DNA of 64,000 nt from Selenomonas sp. oral taxon 892 str. F0426 (GCF_000468035.1 NZ_KI260539.1:270718-334717), one strand, 5' to 3'. Counted from the first letter of the stretch, positions 43,463-52,438 are shown. The notes: generated by a model not told the origin, from the sequence alone. Numbers and translations: made by a program.

Positions 43463-44479
43463 TTAGTATGCCTGATGCCCCGCATCGTTTGGAGAGATGC
43501 GTTTGCGGAAGATGTAGTACGTCCAGATCTGATAGCCGAGGATAATCGGAACGAGGATGACCGCTGCGACTGTCATGATGGAGAGTGTGTACTCCGTCGA
43601 GGACGCATTGTAGATCGTGAGGCTCCAGCCCGCATTCAGGCTTGAGACCATGAGGCGCGGGAAGAGCCCCGCGAAGAAGCCGACCGTCGTGCCCGCGATG
43701 GCAAGACCGCCAAGGATGAACGCTGGTTTATGTGCCTTGGCATAGAGCGCACCGATGGCAGCGACAAATGCCGCAGCGGAGAGGACAAGTGCGCCGGCTG
43801 CAAGCGGGCTGCTGTAGAGGTCGGTATTCGTGTACGTGAGTACCATGCAGAGTACGTAGAGAAGCGCTGCAGCGACGCCGAACTTCAGCCCATAGCTGCG
43901 TGCACGCTCCAGCAGATAGCGATCTGTGAGGCGCAGGTTCAGGAATGTCGCTCCGTGGAATGCAAAGACTGCGAAGAATGTCACGCCGCCGACCACCGTG
44001 TACGGGGTCAGGAGATCGAAAAAGCCGCCTCGATAGACCATATTTGCGCCGATGGGCAGACCCGCGATGAGGTTCGTGACGACTACGCCCCAGAGGAACG
44101 CGGGGACGATGCTGCCGAACGCAATCGCACGCGACCATGTGCGCTGCCATTTTTCATCCGTGCGCTGATGGCGGAACTCGAACGCGACCGCACGCAGGAT
44201 GAGCGCGACAAGCATGAGAAAGAGCGCGATATAGAACGTGCTGAAGAGCGTGGCGTAGACATGCGGGAACGCCGCGAACATCGCGCCGCCCGCCGTAATC
44301 ATCCAGACCTCGTTGCCGTCCCAGACAGGGCCGATGGAGCGAACGAGCTGAGAGCGGTCGCTCTCCTTGTCCGAGAGGAGTGTGAGCAGTGTGCCGACAC
44401 CGTAGTCGAATCCCTCGAGGAAGAAGAATCCCGTGAAGAGAACGACGATGAGCACAAACCAGAGAATATTGTAGTCCAT
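43463..44479 (-). CDS. cydB: Cytochrome bd quinol oxidase subunit II
   Basis: A 338-residue, eight- to nine-helix subunit that supports the haem-bearing subunit CydA. The N-terminus MDYNILWFVLIVVLFTGFFF with following LEGFDYGVG is the family hallmark, and GPVWDGNEVWMITAGGAMFAAFP (about 50-72) is conserved. It starts two bases after the cydA stop, so cydA and cydB are coupled. The oxidase reduces oxygen with high affinity and protects anaerobes or microaerobes against traces of oxygen. Confidence 0.96.
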   Translation of the reverse strand: MDYNILWFVLIVVLFTGFFFLEGFDYGVGTLLTLLSDKESDRSQLVRSIGPVWDGNEVWMITAGGAMFAAFPHVYATLFSTFYIALFLMLVALILRAVAFEFRHQRTDEKWQRTWSRAIAFGSIVPAFLWGVVVTNLIAGLPIGANMVYRGGFFDLLTPYTVVGGVTFFAVFAFHGATFLNLRLTDRYLLERARSYGLKFGVAAALLYVLCMVLTYTNTDLYSSPLAAGALVLSAAAFVAAIGALYAKAHKPAFILGGLAIAGTTVGFFAGLFPRLMVSSLNAGWSLTIYNASSTEYTLSIMTVAAVILVPIILGYQIWTYYIFRKRISPNDAGHQAY

Positions 44480-44481
44480 GC

Positions 44482-45852
44482 TTACTTCCCTCCTTCGATG
44501 GCAGGTGTGATCTGCGTGCGGCGGATGAAGCGGAAGGCGATGTAGAGCGCCGTGATGATGAGCAGCAGATAGAGTACGGTAAAGCCGATCATCGTGAACA
44601 TAATCTCTGCCGAGGTAAGGTTCGGCGACACACCGTCAACGGTTTTTTGCAGTCCCATGACGAGCCATGGCTGACGGCCCATCTCCGCGACGATCCAGCC
44701 GCAGGAGTTCGCGATAAAGGGCACGATGACGAGCCACGGGAGCGCGTAAAGCAGCTTCTTTGCCGAGAATAGCTTGTCCTTTTTTGCCAGATAGAATACG
44801 ACAAGTGAGACGAGTACCATGAAGAATCCGGCGCCGACCATCGCACGGAAGGAGTAGAAGAGCATCGTTACGTGCGGACGGTAGTCGCCCGGGCCGAACT
44901 TCTCGACGGCCTCCTTCTGAAGGTCATTGATGCCGCGCACCTCGCCCTTGATGTTGTCATGCACCATGATGGTGAACATATAGGGGATCGTGATCTCGAA
45001 GTCGTTGTGCCCCTTCTCCATGTTCGGATAGGCGAGTACGGCAAAGGGCGCGGGATCCTCCGTCTCCCAGAGCGCCTCCATCGCCGCGAGCTTCATCGGG
45101 CTGGCCTGAGCGAGGTACTGCGTGTGTAAATGTCCGCTCATGATGACACCGACGACACCGACGATGGTGTAGATCGCACCCGCCTTGATCGCCTGTGTGA
45201 AGGCGTAACGCGACTCCTCATCGTGGAGCAGCTTCCATGCCGAGACCGCCATGATGACGAAGCCTGCCGTTGTGATGCCCGCGAAGAGCGTGTGCGACTG
45301 TTCGCCGAGGATGTAGTGGTTCGTGATGAGTTCAAAGAAGTTTGCCATCTCCGCGCGTCCGTTGGCGATCGTGTAGCCGACGGGGTGCTGCATGAATGAG
45401 TTGGCGACGAGAATCCAGAATGCCGACAGGTTGCTGCCGATCGCGACGAGCCAGATACACGCGCAGTGTGCCTTTTCGGACAGCTTGTCCCAGCCGAACA
45501 TCCAGATCCCGAGGAACGTCGACTCGAGGAAGAACGCCGTCAGCGCCTCAAGTGCGAGCGGTGCGCCGAAGATGTCGCCCATGAAGCGCGAATACTCCGA
45601 CCAGTTCATGCCGAACTGGAACTCCTGCACCAGACCGGTAGCGACACCCATCGCGAAGTTGATGAGAAAGAGCGTGCCAAAGAAATGCAGCAGCTTCCGG
45701 CAGGTCTTCTTCCATTCCGGCTTCTTCGTCCGTACGTAGCACGTCTCGAGCAGGGCGACAAAGATCGCCATGCCGAGGGTGACGGGGACGAAGAGAAAGT
45801 GATAGATAGTGGTGATTGCAAACTGCCATCGTGACAGCAGCACTTCTTCCAT
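44482..45852 (-). CDS. cydA: Cytochrome bd quinol oxidase subunit I
   Basis: The haem-carrying subunit (b558, b595 and d). Conserved features are SRWQFAITTIYHFLFVPVTLG with the N-terminal haem histidine, the GRAEM block, the SGHLHTQYLAQ region and the late GRQPWLV (QPW) motif. At 456 residues it is the short-Q-loop form common in Firmicutes, against about 520 in Escherichia coli. ATG 45852 follows AGGAGGGGTTTGGAA. A longer in-frame start has no ribosome site. Confidence 0.96.
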   Translation of the reverse strand: MEEVLLSRWQFAITTIYHFLFVPVTLGMAIFVALLETCYVRTKKPEWKKTCRKLLHFFGTLFLINFAMGVATGLVQEFQFGMNWSEYSRFMGDIFGAPLALEALTAFFLESTFLGIWMFGWDKLSEKAHCACIWLVAIGSNLSAFWILVANSFMQHPVGYTIANGRAEMANFFELITNHYILGEQSHTLFAGITTAGFVIMAVSAWKLLHDEESRYAFTQAIKAGAIYTIVGVVGVIMSGHLHTQYLAQASPMKLAAMEALWETEDPAPFAVLAYPNMEKGHNDFEITIPYMFTIMVHDNIKGEVRGINDLQKEAVEKFGPGDYRPHVTMLFYSFRAMVGAGFFMVLVSLVVFYLAKKDKLFSAKKLLYALPWLVIVPFIANSCGWIVAEMGRQPWLVMGLQKTVDGVSPNLTSAEIMFTMIGFTVLYLLLIITALYIAFRFIRRTQITPAIEGGK

Positions 45853-45941
45853 TTCCAAACCCCTCCTAAATAAAATAGCCATGATAATAACAGCACCGTC
45901 TTCTGTCGCTTCAATCGTGACAAAAGACCTTGATTCGGTGA

Positions 45942-45970
45942 ATTATATCATAGGTCAAAATGAAATACAA
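45942..45970 (-). promoter_or_regulatory. Promoter of cydABDC
   Basis: On the minus strand: TTGTAT (45970-45965), 17 bases, and TATAAT (45947-45942). A Crp/Fnr or Rex operator was not clearly visible. Confidence 0.6.
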
Positions 45971-46016
45971 GTTAGATGGATATTTTCAACTGATTAGGAA
46001 TAAATATCTGTTATCC

Positions 46017-47375
46017 TCATTTTCGAAGGGCATTCACAATAAGCAAAATGAAGAGGAAAATAAGCGTGCCGCCGACGAAAGGATAGGACAGCAAGGCGCC
46101 GTCGAAGAAGGTCAGTGCCCCTGCAGCCGACGGCGTAAAGAGGAGGACGAAGATGATGCTGAGCCAGAGATTTTGTCGGGCACGGGCGCGTGACCCATTG
46201 ATCGTATCCCAGAGCGTGACAAGGCTTGGAATTCCCTGTGCATCAAGCATGATGTCGGGAGTGAAGTTCGTCGAGCGCCCCTGATTGCGCAGTGCCTGTG
46301 CCTCGAAGTAGGCGGCATCCTCGGGGGCCATCAGCGGTTCGATCTCCTGCGGCACATCCTCTCCGTCCGGCCCGCGCAGGAGTTCCTCGTGCAGAGGATC
46401 GTGCCGTATCTCGTTCGCTTCGATTGCGGGCGGCCTGTCGAGTGAGGAGGGGCAGCCAATGCTGATGTCTGCCGCGCGCATTGCTGCCTGATCCGCCATC
46501 GGGTCGCCGACCATCGCGACGACGGAGCCGCGTGACTGCAGAAGGCGGATTTCACGAGCCTTGTCTGCGCTCGTAAGATCGGAGCGTACCTCACTGATTC
46601 TCAGCTCCTTGCTCGTTGCGTTTGCAAGGCGTTTTGTCTCTCCCGTAAGAAGAATGAGGGAAAGTCCGCGTTCCTTGAGCTGCTGCAGGGCACGCCGCAC
46701 CTCGGCGCGTATATCGTCACGGACGGCGATGATGCCGCGCGCGTACTTGCTAGAGCTGACGAAGAGCGGTGTCTGCCCGCTCGTTGCGAGCTGGTCGGCG
46801 CGCGTGAGGAGCGCGGCGCTGATCTCGATATTCTCCTCCTGCAGCCACTCCTTTTTTCCGACGCGTACGGGTGTACGTGCGATCAGCGCCTCGACGCCAA
46901 AGCTCTCTGTCTCGTGCGCGGCAGAGTGACGCTGGAGATGCAGACCACGCTGGACAGCCGTGTCATAGAGCGCGTGGGCGTAGGGATGTGTTGCCTCACG
47001 CTCGGCACTGGCAGCGAGCGCGAGGAGTGAGCCCTGCGTCATGCCCTCGGGCACGAGCGCGGAGATGAAGACATTGCCCTCTGTGAGCGTACCATTGCGG
47101 TTGAACGCAATGGTATCGACGTGCATCAGTTCGGTCAGCGCTCCCATGCGGCTGCACACAATACCGGAGCTGCGCAGGCTGCGCTTGATCCGCAAAGCAA
47201 GTACAACGCGTGATAGGATAAAGGGCAGCGGTGAGGCGGCAAGAAAGACACCGAGGAAAATTTCAGATGCCGTTTCGACGGAGACCTCATCTGTTATATA
47301 CCAGTATCCCGCAGCACCGACCGCAAGGACAACGCTTGCGATGAAGTGGAAAAATGTCGAAAAAAATTTCTTCAA
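46017..47375 (-). CDS. Inactive-looking, N-terminally reduced P-type ATPase homologue
   Basis: The 452-residue product keeps the outline of the C-terminal half of a heavy-metal P-type ATPase: two helices, a P/N-domain region and two terminal helices. Its catalytic residues have changed. The phosphorylation motif DKTGTLT is F-N-R-N-G-T-L-T (91-98), with Asn92 in place of the phosphorylated Asp. The membrane CPC motif is SPLPF (49-53), and the GDGxND hinge reads GDPMAD. No actuator domain is present. It cannot follow the normal P-type cycle. The frame is fully open and has a TTG start with AGGAG upstream, so it is a conserved pseudo-enzyme rather than simple decay. It lies directly upstream of cydABDC. 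Confidence 0.75.
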   Translation of the reverse strand: MKKFFSTFFHFIASVVLAVGAAGYWYITDEVSVETASEIFLGVFLAASPLPFILSRVVLALRIKRSLRSSGIVCSRMGALTELMHVDTIAFNRNGTLTEGNVFISALVPEGMTQGSLLALAASAEREATHPYAHALYDTAVQRGLHLQRHSAAHETESFGVEALIARTPVRVGKKEWLQEENIEISAALLTRADQLATSGQTPLFVSSSKYARGIIAVRDDIRAEVRRALQQLKERGLSLILLTGETKRLANATSKELRISEVRSDLTSADKAREIRLLQSRGSVVAMVGDPMADQAAMRAADISIGCPSSLDRPPAIEANEIRHDPLHEELLRGPDGEDVPQEIEPLMAPEDAAYFEAQALRNQGRSTNFTPDIMLDAQGIPSLVTLWDTINGSRARARQNLWLSIIFVLLFTPSAAGALTFFDGALLSYPFVGGTLIFLFILLIVNALRK

Positions 47376-47458
47376 GGACGTTCAGCTCCTGTCCTGTTAC
47401 TTTTTACAGAGGCATTATAACATAGGCAAAGGGCTGTGACAAATCCATTCGCATATAC

Positions 47459-47549
47459 TTGCCCCTTGCGATGAGAAGGTGATAATATGGAAGAAAATGG
47501 GTCATGATATAGATGCAGAACCCCTCTCTTCCTGCAGAGAGGGATTTTT
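47459..47549 (+). ncRNA. Candidate short intergenic transcript
   Basis: TTGCCC (47459-47464), 16 bases and GATAAT (47481-47486) resemble a promoter. A CCCTCTCT/AGAGAGGG terminator hairpin with ATTTTT (47522-47549) follows about 35 bases later, and no ORF lies between. A transcript of roughly 55-60 bases would result. Tentative. Confidence 0.3.
47522..47549 (+). terminator. Terminator with no upstream gene
   Basis: An 8-bp CCCTCTCT/AGAGAGGG stem, a 6-base loop, then ATTTTT. Confidence 0.7.
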
Positions 47550-47552
47550 CAT

Positions 47553-47581
47553 TTGCATGACATTCTCATCTGTGATATAAT
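47553..47581 (+). promoter_or_regulatory. Promoter of the OpuB-type fusion gene
   Basis: TTGCAT at 47553-47558, 17 bases, then TATAAT at 47576-47581. The start codon follows 41 bases after the -10 box. Confidence 0.65.
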
Positions 47582-47621
47582 ACAATTGTGATCGAATATA
47601 TTACATTTTGGAGATTGAAAC

Positions 47622-49163
47622 ATGGAACTATTTCAGGCAGTTCTTTCAATTTTTGCAGAGCGCAGTACATTTTTCGTGCAGCTTATAATCGAGCATCTTT
47701 GGATTTCGGGTGCAGCAATCGGTATCGCAATCGTACTCGGCGGGGCGGCAGGCGTGCTGATTCACAAATATGAACGGGCAGCGGCGCCAACGCTCGGGAC
47801 AGTGAACTTCCTCTATACGATCCCGTCGATCTCGATGCTCGGCTTCCTCATCCCGTTCTTCGGCATCGGCAACCGCTCGGCAATCATCGCCCTCACGATC
47901 TACGCGCTGCTGCCAATGGTGCGTGCGACACATACGGGGCTTTCGCAGATACAGCCCTCTCTCGTGGAGGCGGCAATCGGCATGGGCGGCTCTCCGCTGC
48001 ATGCGCTGATACGTGTCCAGATTCCGCTTGCGATGCCCGTCATCATGAGCGGTATCCGCAATATGGCGACGATGACGATCGCACTTACAGGCATTGCATC
48101 CTTTATTGGTGCAGGCGGGCTCGGTGTTGCAATCTATCGCGGCATCACGACGAACAACCCCGCGCTTACGATTGCGGGAAGCCTGTTGATTGCAATCCTT
48201 GCGCTTGTGGGAGACGGCGCACTCGGATGGGTGGAGGCGTGGCTGAAGCGCCCCGTACGCGTCAGCGGAACACCCCGCGCTGCCTATGCCGGTGCAGCGG
48301 CTGCCCTGATCATTGCCGTGAGTGGGGTTACCTACGGATTCTTTGGCAGGGCAGACATCGTTCACATCGCTACAAAGCCGATGACGGAGCAGCTTATTAT
48401 GGGCGAGATGCTTAAAATGGTCATCGAGCACGATACGGGGCTCGAGGCGCGTATTACGCCAGGTGTCGGCGGCGGAACGTCGAATATCCATCCCGGCATG
48501 GAGAGCGGCGCATTCGACATCTATCCCGAGTATACGGGAACGGGATGGAATATGGTACTCAAAGAAGAATCGAAGTACAGTGAGGCGTTGTTTCCAACGC
48601 TGACCGAGGAATATGAGCGGCGCTTTGCCATGCGTTGGGTCGGGATGTACGGCTTTAACGATACGTTTGGCATCGCCGTGCGCAGGGAGATTGCGGAACG
48701 CTATGATCTGCACGACTATTCCGATCTGCGTCGTGCTGCCCCACAGATGACGTTCGGCGCGGAATATGACTTCTTTGAGCGCGCAGATGGTTATCCTGCA
48801 CTCTGCAAGGAGTACGGGCTCGATTTCGGGCGCACGGTCGATCTCGATATCGGGCTGAAATATCAGGCGCTTGCAAATGGGCAAATCGATGTAATGATCG
48901 TGTTCACGACAGACGGGCAGCTTGCGGCAGCAGATGCACGTGTGCTCACGGATGATCGGAGCTTTTTCCCGTCCTATCGCTGCGGCAATGTTGTGCGTGC
49001 GGATGTTTTGGATCGGCATCCGGAGCTGGGAGATGCGCTTGAAAAGCTGACGGGGATAATCACAGACGAGGAGATGGCGGCGATGAACTACGCTGTCGAG
49101 ACAGGGGGCAGGGAACCGCGCTCCGTTGCGGAGGAATTTCTGCGTGGAAAGGGAGTACTGTGA
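47622..49163 (+). CDS. Fused permease/substrate-binding protein of an OpuB/ProWX-type ABC transporter
   Basis: The 513-residue protein joins two functions. Residues about 20-215 are a ProW/OpuCB-type permease with FLYTIPSISMLGFLIPFFGIG and the EAA-like EAAIGMGGSPLHALIRVQIPLAMP loop. After a last helix (about 222-243), residues about 250-510 are an OpuAC-type binding domain with GGGTSNIHPGMESGAFDIYPEYTGTG. Such systems import glycine betaine, choline, carnitine or related osmolytes. The ATPase gene (opuBA/opuCA) is not adjacent and must be supplied from elsewhere. GGAGATTGAAAC precedes ATG 47622. Confidence 0.88.
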   Translation: MELFQAVLSIFAERSTFFVQLIIEHLWISGAAIGIAIVLGGAAGVLIHKYERAAAPTLGTVNFLYTIPSISMLGFLIPFFGIGNRSAIIALTIYALLPMVRATHTGLSQIQPSLVEAAIGMGGSPLHALIRVQIPLAMPVIMSGIRNMATMTIALTGIASFIGAGGLGVAIYRGITTNNPALTIAGSLLIAILALVGDGALGWVEAWLKRPVRVSGTPRAAYAGAAAALIIAVSGVTYGFFGRADIVHIATKPMTEQLIMGEMLKMVIEHDTGLEARITPGVGGGTSNIHPGMESGAFDIYPEYTGTGWNMVLKEESKYSEALFPTLTEEYERRFAMRWVGMYGFNDTFGIAVRREIAERYDLHDYSDLRRAAPQMTFGAEYDFFERADGYPALCKEYGLDFGRTVDLDIGLKYQALANGQIDVMIVFTTDGQLAAADARVLTDDRSFFPSYRCGNVVRADVLDRHPELGDALEKLTGIITDEEMAAMNYAVETGGREPRSVAEEFLRGKGVL

Positions 49164-49236
49164 GTGCTCCCGCAAACAGTGGGCTTTCTTGAATTTCCTT
49201 CTGCTTAATGCTAGAATACAGAAGAGTAAAAATATT

Positions 49237-49263
49237 GGAATCGCGGAATTTATCAGTGATTCC
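49237..49263. repeat. Small repeat element, minimal copy E (27 bp)
   Basis: GGAATCGC and TTTATCAGTGATTCC lie almost side by side, flanked by ATT on both sides. Only the two ends of the repeat family remain. Confidence 0.5.
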
Positions 49264-49283
49264 ATTACGCAGGAGGACGCGAT

Positions 49284-51188
49284 ATGAGCATAAACATGGC
49301 AAAGACGGAGCAGGAAAAGGTGCTCCGTCTGATGGCGGAGAAGTACCCGACGAAGGAAATCGTCTACGAGAAGATCGTCTACCTAAAATCGCAGCTCATG
49401 CTGCCGAAGGGCACGGAACACTTTATGAGCGATCTCCACGGCGCATACGATTCCTTCTTTCACATCCTCAACAACTGCTCGGGCGTTATCAAGGAGAAGG
49501 TCGACTACTGCTTCGGCGAGCGTATGACGGAGGAGGAGAAGGCAGAGTTCTGCACGCTGATCTACTATCCGCGCGAGAAGGTGGAGCAGCTGACGGCGGA
49601 GGGCAGGGCAGACACGATTTGGTATCAGCAGAACATTGCCAATCTGCTCGAACTGACCAAGCTCATGAGCTGGAAATTCCCCGCAAGCAAAATGCGAAGC
49701 TACATTCCAAAGCGCTACGAATCCGTCATTGTGGAGCTGCTGAGCACGCGCCCCGAGCTGGACGAGGCGCAGCTTTACTACTATAAACAACTGATCGAAA
49801 CGATTGTGGAGATCGGCGGCGGCACGGACTTCATCGATGCGTTCAGCGTGCTCGTCAAACGCCTCGCAGTCGAGCGCATCCATATCGTCGGTGATTTTTT
49901 CGATCGCGGCGATCGTCCCGACGGCATCCTTGACCTCCTCATGCAGCATCCGTCCGTCGATATCCAGTGGGGGAATCACGACGTGCTCTGGATGGGCGCG
50001 GCGCTCGGCAGTGAGGTCTGCATTGCGGCGGTCATCCGCAACTCGCTGCGCTACCGCAATACGGATGTGCTTGAGCGCGGTTACGGCATCAGCCTGCGTC
50101 CGCTCTCGACCTTCGCATCGCGCATCTATCCAGACGAGAACCCAATCAAGGCGGCGGAACGTGCAGTCTCGATGATGATGTTCAAAATCGAGGGAGCACT
50201 CATTAAGCGCAACCCAGACTTTCAGATGGAAGATCGTCTGCTCCTTGACAAGATCAACTTCAGCTCATCGTATGTCACGCTCAACAACGGGCGGCGCGTG
50301 GAGCTTGAGAGCGCCTATTTTCCGACGATTGACGACGGAGCGAACTGTTATGAGCTGACGGAGGAAGAGCAGCACATCATCGATGATCTGCGTTCCTACT
50401 TCATCGAGAGCAAGACACTGCAGCGCCATGTAGACTACCTCTACGAGCGAGGCAGTATGTATCTGTGCTGCAATGGCAACCTGCTCTTCCACGGATGCGT
50501 TCCCATGAACGAGGATGGGAGTTTCCGTACGATCACCTACAAGGGCAAGGAATACACGGGCCGCGCATGGATGGATTTCTGTGAGGAAAAGGCGCGTGAG
50601 GCGTGGCTCGAGCATACGCAGGAGGGACAGGACTTCATGTACTTCCTCTGGTGCGGATTGCTTGCGCCGACCTCGGGCCGCTCGTTCACGACATTCGAAC
50701 GCTCCTTTATCTCCGATGAATCGACGTGGAAAGAGCCGTCCGACCCGTATTTCCGTCTCATCAAGGAAGAAGCGATCTGCGAGAAAATCCTTGCGGAGTT
50801 CGGCCTTGACCCGAAGCATGGGCACATCATCAACGGGCACGTTCCCGTCAAGGTGAAGAAGGGGGAGAGCCCCATGCGTGCGAATGGGCGGGCGATCATC
50901 ATCGACGGCGGCTTTGCGACGCCATACCATTCCAAAACGGGGATCTCGGGGTACACGCTCATCTACAACTCGCGCGGGCTGCGCCTCCTCCAGCATCAGG
51001 AAGTGGCGAATGTGCGCGAGGCACTGCGTGAGAATCGCGACATCGAGTCCGTCTCGCAGACCGTCGAACTGCAGGCGCGCAGCTGCCTCGTACGCGACAC
51101 CGATCGCGGTGCGGCGATCATGGATGAGATTGCTGACCTGCATACACTCCTGCGCGCATATCAGACAGGGCATATCAAGCCGCAGTAA
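49284..51188 (+). CDS. fbp: Class III fructose-1,6-bisphosphatase
   Basis: A gluconeogenic phosphatase of 634 residues, typical of the Firmicute class III enzyme and unrelated in sequence to class I. Phosphoesterase-type metal-binding motifs are visible: SDLHGAYD (about 49-56), GDFFDRGDRPDG (about 202-213), WGNHDVLWMG and a late INGHVPVKVKKGE. ATG 49284 with GCAGGAGGACGCG is used. The stop codon lies inside the stem of a terminator shared with the convergent phosphatase gene. Confidence 0.95.
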   Translation: MSINMAKTEQEKVLRLMAEKYPTKEIVYEKIVYLKSQLMLPKGTEHFMSDLHGAYDSFFHILNNCSGVIKEKVDYCFGERMTEEEKAEFCTLIYYPREKVEQLTAEGRADTIWYQQNIANLLELTKLMSWKFPASKMRSYIPKRYESVIVELLSTRPELDEAQLYYYKQLIETIVEIGGGTDFIDAFSVLVKRLAVERIHIVGDFFDRGDRPDGILDLLMQHPSVDIQWGNHDVLWMGAALGSEVCIAAVIRNSLRYRNTDVLERGYGISLRPLSTFASRIYPDENPIKAAERAVSMMMFKIEGALIKRNPDFQMEDRLLLDKINFSSSYVTLNNGRRVELESAYFPTIDDGANCYELTEEEQHIIDDLRSYFIESKTLQRHVDYLYERGSMYLCCNGNLLFHGCVPMNEDGSFRTITYKGKEYTGRAWMDFCEEKAREAWLEHTQEGQDFMYFLWCGLLAPTSGRSFTTFERSFISDESTWKEPSDPYFRLIKEEAICEKILAEFGLDPKHGHIINGHVPVKVKKGESPMRANGRAIIIDGGFATPYHSKTGISGYTLIYNSRGLRLLQHQEVANVREALRENRDIESVSQTVELQARSCLVRDTDRGAAIMDEIADLHTLLRAYQTGHIKPQ

Positions 51189-51243
51189 GAGAATAAGAAA
51201 GCCCGCACATTGCATTTGATGTGCGGGCTTTCTTATTCTCTTA
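51186..51243. terminator. Bidirectional terminator containing both stop codons
   Basis: A perfect 25-bp stem: 51186-51210 pairs with 51219-51243, with the 8-base loop TGCATTTG. The outermost TAA is the fbp stop and the outermost TTA is the complement of the phytase stop. Confidence 0.93.
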
Positions 51244-52218
51244 TGGATTCTTTTTCAGCCACATACTCCACGGCACGGCATAGTTGTCCTCGTGATTCTG
51301 CTGAACGTAGTCGTAGAACTTTGCGATCATTTCTGACTTGTGATGGTAGTCTATATCCTCCCATCCCATCGGTGCATGCTGCGTGGTCGGGTCGTAGGCG
51401 AGGTATGCTCCGCCGAGCAGGTACTGACGATAGAGAATGTCCTTCAGCGGGACGGAGGGATTTTTCATCATATCGTACATCGCCATAAAGCTGGTCGTGC
51501 GTCCCTTGCCTGCCTGACAGTGAAAGTGCATCCATGTGTCCGCAGGCATTCTTTTCACGAGATCGACAAATTCGTCGATGGTCTGTGGGTCTGCCCATTT
51601 GTGGTCGATGACGGCGAGACGGACGTAGCGCACGCCCGCATCCTCGACCAGCTCACGCTCCGTCATCGCCGCCGTGACGCGGACGGTCTGCTGATTTTTT
51701 GGCTGCTTTTTCTTGTCGAGGTGCGCGAGCACGACATCCTTGCCCTGTGCACTGCGAATGCGCATGTTCTCGTCACGCAGTGCCTCGTGCTTCGTCCGGC
51801 CGATATTGCCCCAGTCGTGCTTGCCGTACCAGCTGACGGCGTTCCCATTCATGAAGCCGTGCGACTCCTGCCGCAGATCGACGATACAGATCGAGCCTTT
51901 TGCGCGCGTGTGCAGGTCTTTCAGCAGCGCGTGAAAGGCAGGGACGGAGAACTCCGCGCTTCCCGAGAGCGGCAGGGCGTCTAGCCCCTCGCGAGAGGGA
52001 GTGTAGTTCGGGTCGACACCGAACTTCGCTGCGTCTGTCCGCATTTGGAACGGCGATGCCGCCGTGCGGAAATTGTGCGGCAGCTCCGCCACATTGCCTG
52101 TCGCCATATCGATGCGCCAGAGATAGCCCCGGTAGTCTGCATTCGTGTCGGCGGCAGAGGCGGTGTATGGGATGATGCATAATAGCAGGGCAGTCAGTAA
52201 ATGTTTGAATGCGTGCAT
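51241..52218 (-). CDS. Secreted PTP-like inositol phosphatase (cysteine phytase)
   Basis: The 325-residue protein has a signal peptide (about 1-22, ending in ASA) and a protein-tyrosine-phosphatase fold. The P-loop HCQAGKGRTT (about 233-242) carries the catalytic cysteine and the arginine. A general-acid aspartate lies in HKWADPQT (about 206-213). This motif and the extra N-terminal partial barrel match PTP-like phytases known from Selenomonas ruminantium and Mitsuokella. The enzyme likely releases phosphate from inositol phosphates in the periplasm or outside the cell. GGAGGGATCTC precedes the start. Confidence 0.88.
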   Translation of the reverse strand: MHAFKHLLTALLLCIIPYTASAADTNADYRGYLWRIDMATGNVAELPHNFRTAASPFQMRTDAAKFGVDPNYTPSREGLDALPLSGSAEFSVPAFHALLKDLHTRAKGSICIVDLRQESHGFMNGNAVSWYGKHDWGNIGRTKHEALRDENMRIRSAQGKDVVLAHLDKKKQPKNQQTVRVTAAMTERELVEDAGVRYVRLAVIDHKWADPQTIDEFVDLVKRMPADTWMHFHCQAGKGRTTSFMAMYDMMKNPSVPLKDILYRQYLLGGAYLAYDPTTQHAPMGWEDIDYHHKSEMIAKFYDYVQQNHEDNYAVPWSMWLKKNP

Positions 52219-52253
52219 GAGATCCCTCCACTGTGTAAACCGACGATCCTTTC

Positions 52254-52307
52254 GGAATCGCTGATAAAACCTTTGCTAAAATTGGAGTGAATTTTATCTG
52301 TGCTTTC
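52254..52307. repeat. Small repeat element, short copy D
   Basis: GGAATCGCTGATAAA begins and ATTTTATCTGTGCTTTC ends a 54-bp form of the repeat family, in the gap before ileS. The gap (52219-52438) shows no T-box leader for ileS. Confidence 0.5.
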
Positions 52308-52438
52308 TATATCTATCGTTGGTTATAGCACTCTTTGCATCAAGGTGCAAGGGAAATCTTGGGCAGATGCCGTCTGTTCCTTGAAAAATCCCCTTCCGTG
52401 TGCTAGAATGACGTGACTATGCTACGGGAGGGGTTTCT

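Noticed and set aside
46017-47375. Annotating the gene as a pseudogene
   Set aside because: The reading frame is intact over 452 codons with a ribosome site, and changes are confined to catalytic positions and missing domains. Decay would be expected to leave stops or frameshifts.
52219-52438. Possible T-box leader before ileS
   Set aside because: No TGGNACCGCG-type T-box sequence or specifier-like stem was seen; the gap holds a short repeat copy and a plain ribosome site.
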